A DNA stretch of 64,000 bases, taken from NCBI GenBank assembly GCA_951394405.1, contig OX596345.1, positions 1,984,001 to 2,048,000 on the forward strand, in the 5' to 3' direction. A program made the position numbers and the translations under genes. Below the pieces are notes generated by a model. It did no database searches, was not told the origin of the DNA, and was given only the letters and a program-made list of their open reading frames with translations. Source of the stretch: Coprinellus micaceus (taxonomy: Eukaryota; Basidiomycota; Agaricomycetes; Agaricales; Psathyrellaceae). Positions 1 through 10,848 of the stretch are shown here, piece by piece. The first letter of the stretch is position 1. Each line of letters opens with the position of its first letter.

Positions 1-129
1 TAGGCCACTTGACTACGCGCTGCGCACTATCATTGTATGCTTGTATCCGATCTACTATTTATGCAGCCGCAAAAGTGATTTGTAGGTTTGCTGGCGGACC
101 TGCGTCAGACCCTGAAATGAGACGCACAC

Positions 130-350
130 AAGAAGGGATTCCACTGTGTAGGTCGCCACGGGGGATTTTTCCTCAGACATCCCCCGGACGGGGGAAGTGC
201 CTAGGGAAGCCTCCGATCGGTCGATTGATGAGCAGGGGAAATTCTCTCGGTTCGAAGGCGGGGGATATTTCCTCGCTCAACGGGGTTTAATTCCCAGGCC
301 CTGGCGGGGAATTTTCGCCCAATCGGCCAGGGGATTTGCACAAGGCATAC
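130..350. repeat. G-rich degenerate repeat block (left)
   Basis: Short runs of five G or five C recur every 15-40 bases, often as GGGGGA or TCCCCCGG, in both orientations. The same motif style returns at 1065-1375 and just right of the first copia element (7845-8030), so it looks like subterminal or internal repeat material of an older element that copia later entered. No gene is visible in 1-1580; the reading frames there are short and low-complexity. Confidence 0.4.
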
Positions 351-1064
351 CCCATACACGTTTATCAAGCTCAGTGTGGTGCGTTGGGTATATCTTACAG
401 AATAATGTGTGTGTCCGTGCATCTCGCTGAATTCCCAGTCTTTAAATAGCCCGAATTTTGCTCTCGAGGGGCGCTGTACAAGGTGAGGTGGGACTTAGCG
501 CGAAATCATGCTTCGGCTGAGAGCCCATAAAGGGCGAGCGGCTGACCGACTGCAGTTGCAGGACCAGGCCGCCTCCGATGATCGAGCAGTGATGCTTATA
601 ACGAACACGATGCCTGTCAGCCATCGCCGTGCACATCGCCCCACCCATTTGCTCCCCCGTCCCCACAATCTCAGACCAAGGGCTTTGGTGAGTCAATTCG
701 GTGTAGCTGGCCTGCCCGTGGTCCTAACCTCCCAATCGTCTCCCCTTGTAGATTCGCTCGAGGTGCCCCGATTCCCCGCCTTTGACTGGCATACGGTTGG
801 TCATGCTAGCTGCTCAGACTTTATTTTGTTACTGACTTGAGCAGTTCTATCCACGGGATATCGACTCGGAGGCTGGTGGTGGTCCAAGCTTCCGATGTTA
901 GTTAGTGTTCGTGTCACTTGTGAATGGGCGTTGTACCACTGAACATACTACCGCTCCATCGCCTTGGGGCACTGTACTCTACCATTGACCGTGCTTTCAA
1001 ATATATATTATCTCGCCCTGTACTACTACCCCGCTCGTTCAATCATTACCCCTGCTATTACGCG

Positions 1065-1375
1065 CCCATATCCCCCAATGGTCCCCCGCCAACTGAGTGA
1101 AATCCCCCCGGACCAAGGAATAATCCCCCGTACCCCCAAGGAGAATTTCCCCGTCCATCCGTATGACGGCCGAGCAAAAATCCCCCAGTGCTCGCCAGGG
1201 ACCTGCCGGGGGATGTGTTGCAAATGTCCGGGGGATTATACCCTGATAATCCCCCGGACCCATTTCCCCCGTTTCGAGGGATTATCTCCCGTTTGCCGGG
1301 GGATAACACCCCGATTGCCGAGGGATCTTTCCCAGTTTGCCGGGGGATCGACCTAGGGAATTTCCCCTGGGGTGG
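1065..1375. repeat. CCGGGGGAT inverted/direct repeat cluster
   Basis: At least ten copies of CCGGGGGAT or its complement ATCCCCCGG, with degenerate forms, occur in about 300 bases. The first half is mainly in the complement orientation and the second half mainly direct, giving an overall inverted arrangement able to fold. It resembles the subterminal repeats of a DNA transposon. No transposase or defined ends were found. Confidence 0.45.
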
Positions 1376-1580
1376 CGTACACAGTGTTCGGAGTGGGTGC
1401 GAGTTCCACTTACTGACCTACTATGCCCGCACCTTGGGACCATGGATGCCGCCTTGGGAGATCTAGATGAGCTCTGGGAGGTGAGCATTACATCCATATC
1501 GCGGGTCTGCTCAAGACTTGTTCTCTGTCTACAAGCGCTTTCCCCAGTCCTATTGATACCCGCGTCAGCAACCCCCGGGC

Positions 1581-1963
1581 TGTTGGAAGACAATGCTCAT
1601 GTCAACTCTATCTCTACAAAGAATACCTCTATTTCGAACGTTTTACTTATCTTCTATTGTTCTACAGAGAACAACAACCACCTTGTATTATTCCCATTAT
1701 ACTCGCACTTATTGTTCTCTTATCTCCACCTTATCTCCATTCACTGCTATTGTTCTCTACTTATGGAACGTCTATTGTTCTTTCTTATTGTTCCGCATAT
1801 AGGTTATCTATTGTTCTCCACAGTATATAGTCCACACTGTAAGTGGGTGAGTCCCCATCGAACTCTCCCCACTTACAGGTGCGTATCTTGTATACTCTAC
1901 TTACTTTCAATCTAACATCGAACTCTCCCCACTTACAGTGGGTCATACTTGCATCGTTCTACA
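1581..1963 (+). repeat. 5' LTR of copia copy 1
   Basis: 383 bp, TGTTGG...TCTACA. It is pyrimidine-rich with repeated ATTGTTCT words and a doubled block around CGAACTCTCCCCACTTACAG. It should hold the promoter and poly(A) signals of the element. It matches 7406-7788 throughout. Confidence 0.96.
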
Positions 1964-1981
1964 AGTTATGAGCCCCGGGCT
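1964..1981 (+). other. Primer-binding site (initiator tRNA-Met anticodon arm type)
   Basis: Directly after the LTR lies AGTTATGAGCCCCGGGC. Its TTATGAGCCC core is complementary to GGGCTCATAA, the anticodon stem-loop of initiator tRNA-Met. This is the internal, half-tRNA priming known from copia-type elements rather than pairing with the tRNA 3' end. The same site follows the left LTR of copy 2 (18043). Confidence 0.75.
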
Positions 1982-2551
1982 CCTCTGATCACGCCATCCG
2001 TTATCAGACACCGCGGTAACCGCTCCACTGCCCCTCGATCGCCCATAGCCTACGGCCTCTTCTCGTGTGATATCTCCACCTGAAGCCTATCTCCCTTCAC
2101 ATTTTCACTATCTTCATTTTCGCTATTTACGTTTCGCTACTTACATTCCACTACCCCTCCTGATACTCAGGAGTACGTATCAACTTCCATTACCACCTTC
2201 TACCCCGCGGCAAGCGTTCCCACTACGGGAAAGAAGCTATCAGGAAGTCCACAGACGCTTACCGTCTGCGGAATTAGAGTAGTGATCCTTCTTTGAGAGG
2301 CCTGATTCGGTTGGACTGGGGAAACGACGCAACGGTAGCGCTCCCTCCATCCAAACGCTTTCAGTAACCGGTACTCAAAGTGACAGCGGGGTTCCCTCTG
2401 CGGATCTTAGTGTAAAACTTCAACTCCTTTTTAGGATATCTACGTATTGGTCCGTTTTACCTACAAAATCACGGGCACTTTACCTATCACCTATCTCTTA
2501 TCGTTTCGTACCTATCATTTTATCCTCTCCCATTCTTTATCACCTACCATC

Positions 2552-5500
2552 ATGGACTCTACCACTACGTCCTCGCCCATCATGCTCACGGCCTACACTG
2601 TGCAACAGTGGAAGTTCACTGTCGAGAACAAGGCCTTCGACCTCAACGCCTACGGCATCCTCACTGGGGAAGAGAAAAAACCTGGGAGCAATGCCGACGA
2701 CAAGGTCAAGTCCGACTATGCCAGTCGCCGCTCCAAGCTCATCGGCTACGTCCGGTCTACTCTCGACCACTCCCAACTCGAGACCGTCCTCTCTGGCATC
2801 CAAGTCACCGACATCGCTGCTATCTGGGAGAAGCTCTTGGAAACCTACCAGCCCAAGACTTCTGGCTCTCGCATCAGTGTCCTTCAGGAGATGATGGCAC
2901 TTCGAATGAGGTCCTCGGGTTTTGAGAAGGAGACCTACTCCGACTTCGGATCGCGTTGCATGGCACACGCCTCACGTCTCACTGCGCTCCTCCCGCAAGG
3001 AGCAGAATACCTTCCAGAGACAACACAGACCGTCACCATCTCCTCCCAAACGACATCAGACGGAGCAACAACGACGATTCAATCCACCAGTCGGGGAGCA
3101 CATGAACTCCTTACGCCCTCTGCTTTCGAGGAAGGATACACGGCTGCTCATCTCGCGCGCGATCTTGCAATCAGCATGATCCCCATTGGTCTTGGCAAGG
3201 ATGACACCATCCTCCGCAATACGCTCAACCACATCTCCACTGGGGACGACAATCCCCTTGAAGTCCTCGATCACCTTCGCAAGGCCGACTCCCTCGCTCG
3301 CAACACTCAGCTTGCTGAGGGGACGTCCGCTGCTCTTCAGGTAGCCACAGCTGCCCCGAAGAAGAAGGCGAAGTACAGGTGCAAGGTCCACGGTTGGCAG
3401 AACACGCATGAGGACAAGGACTGCCGCGTCCAGAACTCCCAGAAGGCCAAGATCGCGGAGACACCTACCACAGCAGCGACTGCTGAGGAGAGCGTCATGA
3501 TGGCCAGTGTTGCCCACATCGCAAGTCCCCTTATCCGTCGAGCTCGTAACAACCCCACTAATACTTCCTGGAACCCAGACTCAGGTGCAACCTCACATAT
3601 GACACCCAATCGCAAGTGGATCCGTAACATGGTTGCGGTGAAAATTGCTGTGTCTCTTGCCAACAACGAGATCGTCTGGGCTACAGGAAAGGGGGAAGTA
3701 CGTTTCACGCCTCGTATATACGGAAAAGTTGGTCAGACTGTGATATTCAACGATGTACTTTATGTTCCCGCACTTCGCAATAACCTATTCTCGATCCTCT
3801 CCGTTGTTAAGAAGAGCAAAATGCGCGTCGTAATTGAAGGAGACTCGCTTGACTTCTTCAAGAATGGCGAGCTACTCCTAACAGCTACCATCGACGGAAC
3901 TGTTGGCTCTCTCAATGGGACAACGCTCGAAAACACGGAAACGGAGGCAGCCTACATCTCCAAGATCGAGAAGGAACTATTACATCAGAGGTTAGGGCAC
4001 ATTGGGAAGGATCGTCTGGAGACGCTTATGCGCCAAGACTTGGCCACTGGCATCCTGGTGAAAGAGGGCACGGAACTCAACGACACCTGCGAACACTGCA
4101 TTGCAGGGAAGCAACATCGGGATCCATTCCCAAAACTATCAGCGAATCGCTCAACAGAGCTCCTTGGACGGATTCACTCGGACCTCCATGGACCCCTCGC
4201 TGTACAGACACCAATCGGCTATCGATACTGGATCACATTCATTGATGACCACTCACGGTTCAAGGAGGTCGCCCTCCTAAAACACAAGAGTGACGCATTC
4301 CAAGCCTTCAAAGACTTTGTTGCCAAGAGTGAGCGAAAGCTCGGCACAAAGGTCAAGGAACTTCGTGATGACAAAGGAGGGGAATACATGGGGAACGACT
4401 TCATTCAATGGTGCAAGGGACTTGGTATCGCACGGCAACACACAGTTAAAGCCACACCTCAACAGAACGGTGTCAGCGAACGACTCAATCGCACACTAAC
4501 TGAAGGGGTCATTGCCATGCTCAACCAAGCACGCCTTCCCATGATGTTCTGGGGTGCAGCTGTACTCTATTACACAGACATCCTGAATGCGACCCCATCC
4601 TCTACATTATCGAATACTACCTCCTATGAAGTCTGGCATAAAGCAAAGCCCGATCTGTCCATGCACCGAGTATTTGGCTGCCGCGTATACGTCCATGTAT
4701 TGCGCAAGGACCGCAAGAACCTCCAGTCACACACGGAGCCTTGTGTCTTTATCGGCTTTGAACCAGGCTACAAAGGCTGGAAATGCTACAATCCAGTGAC
4801 GAAGAAGATCACCATATCCCGGGATGTTATCTTCGCTGAAAGCACCTTCCCTGGTCTCTCGACCGTAGGGAACGAACAGGCATACACGCCTATAGGCATT
4901 AGGGACATCTGGCCAGACGCCGATCTTGAACCGGAGAATCCACCTCTTGCACCACCTCATGCTCCCATCGCGCCACCACCGCCTCCCCATGACCATCCAG
5001 ACGATGGATCAGACGAGAGCGACAATGATGACGATGGAGACCAAACAGCACCTCGGACTCCCGAGCGACCTCCTAAAACTGAGCCTAAGACGCCAGCCAC
5101 ACAGCAACCGTCTGTCCATCCGTCAATTCCACCTACTCCTACGAAACGGGATCCCTCATCTACTCCCTCAACGAAACAGCTGCTACCAATACCTGCCTTG
5201 TTCCCAGGGCTCCCTGCACCAGCTGAGGATGGACCCATGTTCCCAGAACTACCTCCTCCAGCACCAGTCGCACCTCCAGCACCTGCCCAGAAACGCACCC
5301 GGCCACCTCCCCCTCCCCCTCGCGAATCAATCCCTCGCAAGGCGAAAGTTCCGAAAGCTCCACCGCTAGTAGCACAAAGCTCCCGGCCTGTACGGAAAAC
5401 GGCAACGACCGTCAAGGACTACCAGCTCGCGAGTGGAAAAGGGAGACGCGGTACAATTCCAGTGGCCAGGCGTGAAGGGGGTGAACAGGTAGCAGATCGA

Positions 5501-7378
5501 GGGGGTGCACAGAGAAACAATCAGCTACCCGAAACAGAGGATGAGGATGAGGATGAAGACGACGATGAAGACGACGAACCTGTACAACCCATTGCAGCTG
5601 AGGACTTTGACCTTGACGACGAACCTGTAGACATGGAAGATGCACTACGTGCCACCAGTATACTTGATTCTCTCATCAGTCTATACCACGTCCCCCTGGA
5701 AGAGACCCTGACTCTCAACCAAGGCATGGAAATGGCATTCTACATGGCACAGGACAAAGCACTAGGAGCGGCTACACGCCGTCCAGGAGATGCGCCTCGG
5801 ACACACTGGGAAGCCTTTGCAGGACCAGATGGCGAACACTGGCAGACCGCAGCACAGGTTGAGATTGACGCCCTAACCACCAATGGCACTTGGGAACTAG
5901 TCGAACTACCAGAGGGACGAAAGGTTGTCGGATCACGATGGGTCTTCCTCATCAAACGAAAGGCAGATGGCACAATTGACCGCTACAAGGCTCGACTTGT
6001 TGCCAAGGGATACTCCCAAATGCCTGGAGTAGACTACGATCAGACATGGGCACCTGCATCTCGTCTCACATCAATCCGCGCGATCTTCGCCCAAGCCGCC
6101 ATGGAAGGACACTTCATCGAGACCATCGACGTCGACAATGCCTACCTCAACGGAACAATCGAGGAGCAATACGAAGTCTACATGGAGCAAGCGCCAGGGT
6201 TTGAGATCAAGAATCCAGACTCAAAGGGACGGAGATGGGTGTGCCGGCTAAAGAAAGGTTTATATGGCTTGAAACAGAGCGGACGACTATGGTACCAAAA
6301 GCTAGCATCAGAACTTGAAGCGATCGGATTCACCCAAATAAAGTCTGACCCAGCTATCTATGTCTGGGAGATGGATGGGACCCGCATTGTTGTACCAGTC
6401 TTCGTTGACGACATCACCATAACCTCGAAAAGCCAAGAAAAGATCCAATGGCTCAAGGACTCCCTTGCCAAGGTCTTCAAGATCAAGGATCTCGGACCCA
6501 CCTCGTACCTGCTTGGAATCAAGGTTGACTACGACCGCAAGAACCGAGTCATGCGCCTATCCCAGACTCAATACATCCTCGACATGCTTGCGCGATTCAA
6601 GATGGAGGACTGCTACCCAGTAGGAACTCCAATGGATCCAGGAAGCGGTGCTACCCTCACCAAGTACATTCCAAACAAGGCTGACGACGAGATGATGAAG
6701 AATGTCCCATACATGAATGCCATCGGCGCCCTGATATACCTTATGATTGCGACACGCCCTGACATCGCCTACGCTGTTGCCAAACTAGCCCAATACAACT
6801 CCAACCCCGGACCTATGCATTGGAAAGCAGTCAAGCACCTATTCCGTTACCTCAAGGGAACCAAAGATCTGAAGCTCACCTATCGTAACAACGGTAACAA
6901 GATGTCTTCGGAACTCTTCCAAGCATACAGCGACGCAGATCATGCTGGGTGCCTTGACACGCGACGATCCACATCTGGATTTGTCATTAAAATGGGATCA
7001 GGAGCAGTTAGTTGGTCAGCAAAGAAGCAATCGACGGTGGCAGACTCCTCAACAGAGGCAGAGTACGTCTCTGCGTCAAGCGCTGGAAGGGACATCATCT
7101 GGATGCGCACACTCCTGAAGGAACTTGGTCATGACGTCTCTACTCCCTCACCACTCATGGTCGACAACCAATCCGCACTCAAGGTTCTCCGGAACCCAGA
7201 ACTCCACAGCCGAATGAAGCACATCGATATAAAGATGCATTGGATTCGGGATGCTATCAAGCGAGGCGACATTACTGTTCACTTTTTATCTACTACCGAT
7301 ATGATCGCCGATATATTTACCAAACCTTTACCCAAACCTGCCGTTGAACGTCATCGACTCGCTCTTGGACTCGAGTAA
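2552..7378 (+). CDS. Copia-type Gag-Pol polyprotein
   Basis: A 1608-residue polyprotein. The frame is open from 2447, but the first ATG with a good context is at 2552. In order: an N-terminal Gag region; a short Cys/His motif at about 277-291 (C-x2-H-x5-H-x4-C, a variant zinc knuckle); an aspartic protease with DSGA at about 343; a GAG-pre-integrase HHCC region (about 475-522); an integrase core with Asp about 542, Asp about 605 and Glu about 642; a long Pro-rich and acidic linker; an RVT_2 reverse transcriptase from about 1110 with FVDD near 1284 (the YxDD position); and RNase H from about 1455 with SDADHAG and STEAEY. It makes the virus-like particle proteins and the enzymes that copy and insert the element. 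No stop or frameshift breaks it. Confidence 0.96.
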   Translation: MDSTTTSSPIMLTAYTVQQWKFTVENKAFDLNAYGILTGEEKKPGSNADDKVKSDYASRRSKLIGYVRSTLDHSQLETVLSGIQVTDIAAIWEKLLETYQPKTSGSRISVLQEMMALRMRSSGFEKETYSDFGSRCMAHASRLTALLPQGAEYLPETTQTVTISSQTTSDGATTTIQSTSRGAHELLTPSAFEEGYTAAHLARDLAISMIPIGLGKDDTILRNTLNHISTGDDNPLEVLDHLRKADSLARNTQLAEGTSAALQVATAAPKKKAKYRCKVHGWQNTHEDKDCRVQNSQKAKIAETPTTAATAEESVMMASVAHIASPLIRRARNNPTNTSWNPDSGATSHMTPNRKWIRNMVAVKIAVSLANNEIVWATGKGEVRFTPRIYGKVGQTVIFNDVLYVPALRNNLFSILSVVKKSKMRVVIEGDSLDFFKNGELLLTATIDGTVGSLNGTTLENTETEAAYISKIEKELLHQRLGHIGKDRLETLMRQDLATGILVKEGTELNDTCEHCIAGKQHRDPFPKLSANRSTELLGRIHSDLHGPLAVQTPIGYRYWITFIDDHSRFKEVALLKHKSDAFQAFKDFVAKSERKLGTKVKELRDDKGGEYMGNDFIQWCKGLGIARQHTVKATPQQNGVSERLNRTLTEGVIAMLNQARLPMMFWGAAVLYYTDILNATPSSTLSNTTSYEVWHKAKPDLSMHRVFGCRVYVHVLRKDRKNLQSHTEPCVFIGFEPGYKGWKCYNPVTKKITISRDVIFAESTFPGLSTVGNEQAYTPIGIRDIWPDADLEPENPPLAPPHAPIAPPPPPHDHPDDGSDESDNDDDGDQTAPRTPERPPKTEPKTPATQQPSVHPSIPPTPTKRDPSSTPSTKQLLPIPALFPGLPAPAEDGPMFPELPPPAPVAPPAPAQKRTRPPPPPPRESIPRKAKVPKAPPLVAQSSRPVRKTATTVKDYQLASGKGRRGTIPVARREGGEQVADRGGAQRNNQLPETEDEDEDEDDDEDDEPVQPIAAEDFDLDDEPVDMEDALRATSILDSLISLYHVPLEETLTLNQGMEMAFYMAQDKALGAATRRPGDAPRTHWEAFAGPDGEHWQTAAQVEIDALTTNGTWELVELPEGRKVVGSRWVFLIKRKADGTIDRYKARLVAKGYSQMPGVDYDQTWAPASRLTSIRAIFAQAAMEGHFIETIDVDNAYLNGTIEEQYEVYMEQAPGFEIKNPDSKGRRWVCRLKKGLYGLKQSGRLWYQKLASELEAIGFTQIKSDPAIYVWEMDGTRIVVPVFVDDITITSKSQEKIQWLKDSLAKVFKIKDLGPTSYLLGIKVDYDRKNRVMRLSQTQYILDMLARFKMEDCYPVGTPMDPGSGATLTKYIPNKADDEMMKNVPYMNAIGALIYLMIATRPDIAYAVAKLAQYNSNPGPMHWKAVKHLFRYLKGTKDLKLTYRNNGNKMSSELFQAYSDADHAGCLDTRRSTSGFVIKMGSGAVSWSAKKQSTVADSSTEAEYVSASSAGRDIIWMRTLLKELGHDVSTPSPLMVDNQSALKVLRNPELHSRMKHIDIKMHWIRDAIKRGDITVHFLSTTDMIADIFTKPLPKPAVERHRLALGLE

Positions 7379-7391
7379 ATACAGAGACATT

Positions 7392-7405
7392 ACATTGAGG
7401 GGGTG
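7392..7405 (+). other. Polypurine tract of copia copy 1
   Basis: ATTGAGGGGGTG lies directly before the right LTR, 14 bases after the gag-pol stop codon. This is the position and composition of the plus-strand primer. The same sequence precedes the right LTR of copy 2. Confidence 0.75.
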
Positions 7406-7788
7406 TGTTGGAAGACAATGCTCATGTCAACTCTATCTCTACAAAGAATACCTCTATTTCGAACGTTTTACTTATCTTCTATTGTTCTACAGAGAACAAC
7501 AACCACCTTGTATTATTCCCATTATACTCGCACTTATTGTTCTCTTATCTCCACCTTATCTCCATTCACTGCTATTGTTCTCTACTTATGGAACGTCTAT
7601 TGTTCTTTCTTATTGTTCCGCATATAGGTTATCTATTGTTCTCCACAGTATATAGTCCACACTGTAAGTGGGTGAGTCCCCATCGAACTCTCCCCACTTA
7701 CAGGTGCGTATCTTGTATACTCTACTTACTTTCAATCTAACATCGAACTCTCCCCACTTACAGTGGGTCATACTTGCATCGTTCTACA
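7406..7788 (+). repeat. 3' LTR of copia copy 1
   Basis: 383 bp, reading the same as the 5' LTR at 1581-1963. It is followed by the target duplication CGGGC. Confidence 0.96.
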
Positions 7789-9965
7789 CGGGCCAGACGA
7801 GTACTTTATCCGGCTAGGCCAGGTATAGTCCTCGTCAAAGACGGGTGGGCCCCCTGTCAACTCCAGGGAAATTTCCCTGGCACAAAGATGGGGCCATCCC
7901 GAGTCATATTTTCCGTTTTCCCCGTCAGGTCCACGTGCAGGAATTGGCCGTGGCACCGCCGGGGATCTCGTTTCCCTGTCGCCGCCTTGTAGTTTCCTGT
8001 GCTATGCCAGGGGTATTCCCTGTCAGTACCAAGGTCGCCAATATATTATCGGCGCATTTGGTTCCCCATTCCGAATCCGTGATTCCGTTCGCTTTTGCAC
8101 TCGAGCTCAGGTGGTATGATCATAAACAATTCATATTTTGTGTTGGGGGTCTGCATAGACGGTACAAGCGGAAACGAGGCAACAAGGCAATGTAGGTAAC
8201 AGGGGAGGGGAGGAAGATAAAATCCACCCTATCTTAGAGTCAGCTGAAACCTAAATTTGTCGGACGTATGGAGGAGTCCAACGGGCGCCTATACATCAGG
8301 GTTTTTCACCATCACTGATTTAGCCAGATAGCTCCGACCGGACCTTTGCGAGCCTGCATCATCATTGGCGCAACTCAACCCCCACACGACAACCCAGCCG
8401 GGGCTGTCTTGAACAACTGTGTTGGATCAGAATGGATCTGGTGAATCTATTTGAAGTTGGACTCAGCAAACTACTTCATCCCATGTCCTAAGTCCTTGGG
8501 CACGCATATCAGAACGGTGGGACTTGAATGCTCCAGTTACCGGTATGCAAAAACCCGGACTGCAACAATGTATGTGGACCTAAACAGCGAGCAGTGGAAC
8601 AAGGGATTTAGGGCTTCAGGCGTGATAACCATGGAGGTGCACCAGCATTCTAGGGGCTGACTGCTGGCCTTGCGTAAACTCAAACATGCTGGGAGGTGGA
8701 CCAGGATCTCATTCTGAAATTTGTGTGCGGTAGTGATAGCCAGTAGCAGTGGTGTAGTATGAGATGGAGAAGAACCTGAAGGGCTCTCTCCGTGGTCCTG
8801 GTGGATTTGTAATGGTCACAGTGTTGTGCTCGTTTTAGGAACCCAGGAAGGTGGATCCCCCACCATGGTGCCTAAACTGCCAAGGTGATGCTTCCATCCC
8901 AAGCTGAACAAATTTGCCACCACCCCATCTCCGATCCCTGTACAGTGCACACTATATAGCGGCCAGAAGTCAGAATGCTTGATATAGTTGAGGCCTGGCG
9001 TCTACCCAGTGGAACCACTCTGCCGAACCAGCTCCAGCAGACAGCAACCATCGACTCGGTGTCCTAGGGCCAAAGCCACCTGGTAATTCACACTCCGAAA
9101 TGTGGTGGGCACTAATCGCCATGAGACACATCGCGCCGTCGTACATTTCTGCTACGACCGCCACATACTTCAAAATTCTTCAACCTGCCACTGTTACGAC
9201 CTCGGTGAGGGAGTTTGCGTTGTCCGTCACTGGTCAGCTTCTTTGTCATACTATCCCCCTATTCCTAATAGCTCCTGGGATGTTGTGCGGGCAGTCACAC
9301 GTCTATTGGACAATAGCACATTGCACTGGTATCAGACTTGCACAATCTTCTATGACACGTCAGGGGTCCACGGATACTCTCGGATGCTTCCTAGTTGGGC
9401 GATCTTCTAGGCAAGTCTGGTGTTGTCACATGGTGGGTTCACTACTAGACAATAGTGGAGTGTGGAAGGTTCTTAGCAGTGTTCGCTCTCTTGGCTGTTG
9501 TTCATGATTAGAAGGGAGTCTCGTGGAGTTGCGGAAGTCTTGCAGGAGCTTATTGAATGGGAGAGTGGAGTGGTGGGGTGGGTGAAAGGGGACTAAGATT
9601 AAAGTATAACAAGCTAAGTTACATTGGGCATACTATGGGTCTTTTATACTACTTTAGTGTGAGTCATGGGGTAGCTGCATATGATGATATAATGAGGTCA
9701 TAGTGGAGTGAGTGGAGTATTAGTGGAGTGCATACTGCACATGAGTCAGGGTAGCTGTGGGGTAGCTGCGGAGTCGTAGTAAGCACCTAATGTGCATGAG
9801 TCAAAGGTAGCTGTGGAGTTGTATGTTACTATAAGTCATAAAGAGAGAAAAAGAGAAAAGAAAAGAATATGGTGGTCATGCATAGGTAGGAGAGGAGGTG
9901 TGAAGCGAAGCATAACAAGGATGGGATTAGGATTTTTGATTCTTGAGGATTGTGGCAAAACTAGA
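7789..9965. other. No supported gene; decayed non-coding DNA
   Basis: The start (7845-8030) continues the G-rich repeat style, including the palindrome CCAGGGAAATTTCCCTGG near 7863. From about 9650 to 9830 there are imperfect direct repeats of GGTAGCTGTGG preceded by CATGAGTCA. Reading frames are under 140 codons, mutually overlapping and without recognisable domains. Confidence 0.5.
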
Positions 9966-10848
9966 GTACTTTACACTCCCCCATTTTGCCTGTGGGAATC
10001 CAGTGGACATCCAGTGGACATTCTAGGCGTCTACTGGACATTCACTGGCCTTTCTCTGCCAAATTTGCTCAAATGTCCAGTGGTCGTCCAGTCAATGTCC
10101 TGTATCAGCCAAAATTTCACCGGATTGTCCAGTGGATACTGGACAGTCCAGGATACGTATCCAGTGGATGTCCACCCCCTTAAATCCACTGGACATCCAG
10201 TGGAAGACCAATGGTTTCCAGCCAATATCAGGTATGTGGCTGTGCAATGTGGCTGTGCAAAATATTGAAGTAGTGCCATTGTGTGTCATTAATTCTGGAA
10301 AATCATGAAAATCATTATGTTTGTATTTATTTACTTGTATTTGCATGTCCAGTTTGTGCATGCCTTTTCATTTATTTGACTGGCCTGTTTCTTGGCATCC
10401 TCTGTCTACATTATAAATACTAGTATTTTCACACCTGTAATGAAGTCAGGCTAGATAAAACCAAAAGACAAAAGACAATCACTACAACAATATTTCTTAA
10501 AGTTGTCCAGCTTAACATGCTTTGGTGCTTGGAGAGCAAGAATGGTGCAGTGGAGGGTGGCATAGAACTCCAATTACCCAGCCATCAATGCCATTGCCAG
10601 GTGATTCCATCAAAACCTCCACCCAGCAGGGTGGGATGATTTCAATGGTCACATTAGAGGTGGCCCCTTGGAGTTGACCATTGGCAAATACTGTCTGTTT
10701 GCAAAGTCCACTGGATGTCCAGTAGTCAAGCTGGAATCCACTGGACATTGACTGGACATCTACTGGATTTGCTAGATGTCCACTGGATTCTACTGGATTC
10801 TACTGGTCTACTGGACATCCTGCAGGACATGTGGGGGGTGTAAAGTAC
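9966..10848. mobile_element. 883-bp TIR element with TCCACTGGA subterminal repeats
   Basis: The ends are an inverted repeat, GTACTTTACAC at 9966 and GTGTAAAGTAC ending at 10848, each followed inward by a C-rich (left) or G-rich (right) run. Inside each end (about 10000-10210 and 10705-10825) the words CCAGTGGA, TCCACTGGA and CCAGTAGA occur many times. Dense subterminal motif repeats like this are typical transposase-binding arrays of non-autonomous DNA transposons. There is no coding capacity. No convincing target duplication was found, so the superfamily is unassigned. Confidence 0.6.

Larger units (their letters stand above)
1581..7788 (+). mobile_element. Intact Ty1/copia LTR retrotransposon (copy 1)
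   Basis: A complete 6208-bp element. Two 383-bp LTRs (1581-1963 and 7406-7788) show no difference on reading. They begin TG and end CA, and are flanked by the 5-bp target duplication CGGGC (1576-1580 and 7789-7793). A primer-binding site follows the left LTR and a purine-rich tract precedes the right LTR. The single gag-pol frame between them is open throughout. Domain order is gag, protease, integrase, reverse transcriptase, RNase H, which is the copia rather than gypsy order. Identical LTRs and an open frame mean very recent insertion, and the element may still be active. Confidence 0.97.

Noticed and set aside
2447..2551. N-terminal extension of the copia polyprotein
   Set aside because: The frame is open but begins at a non-ATG codon; the ATG at 2552 has better context and is conserved in copy 2 (18631).
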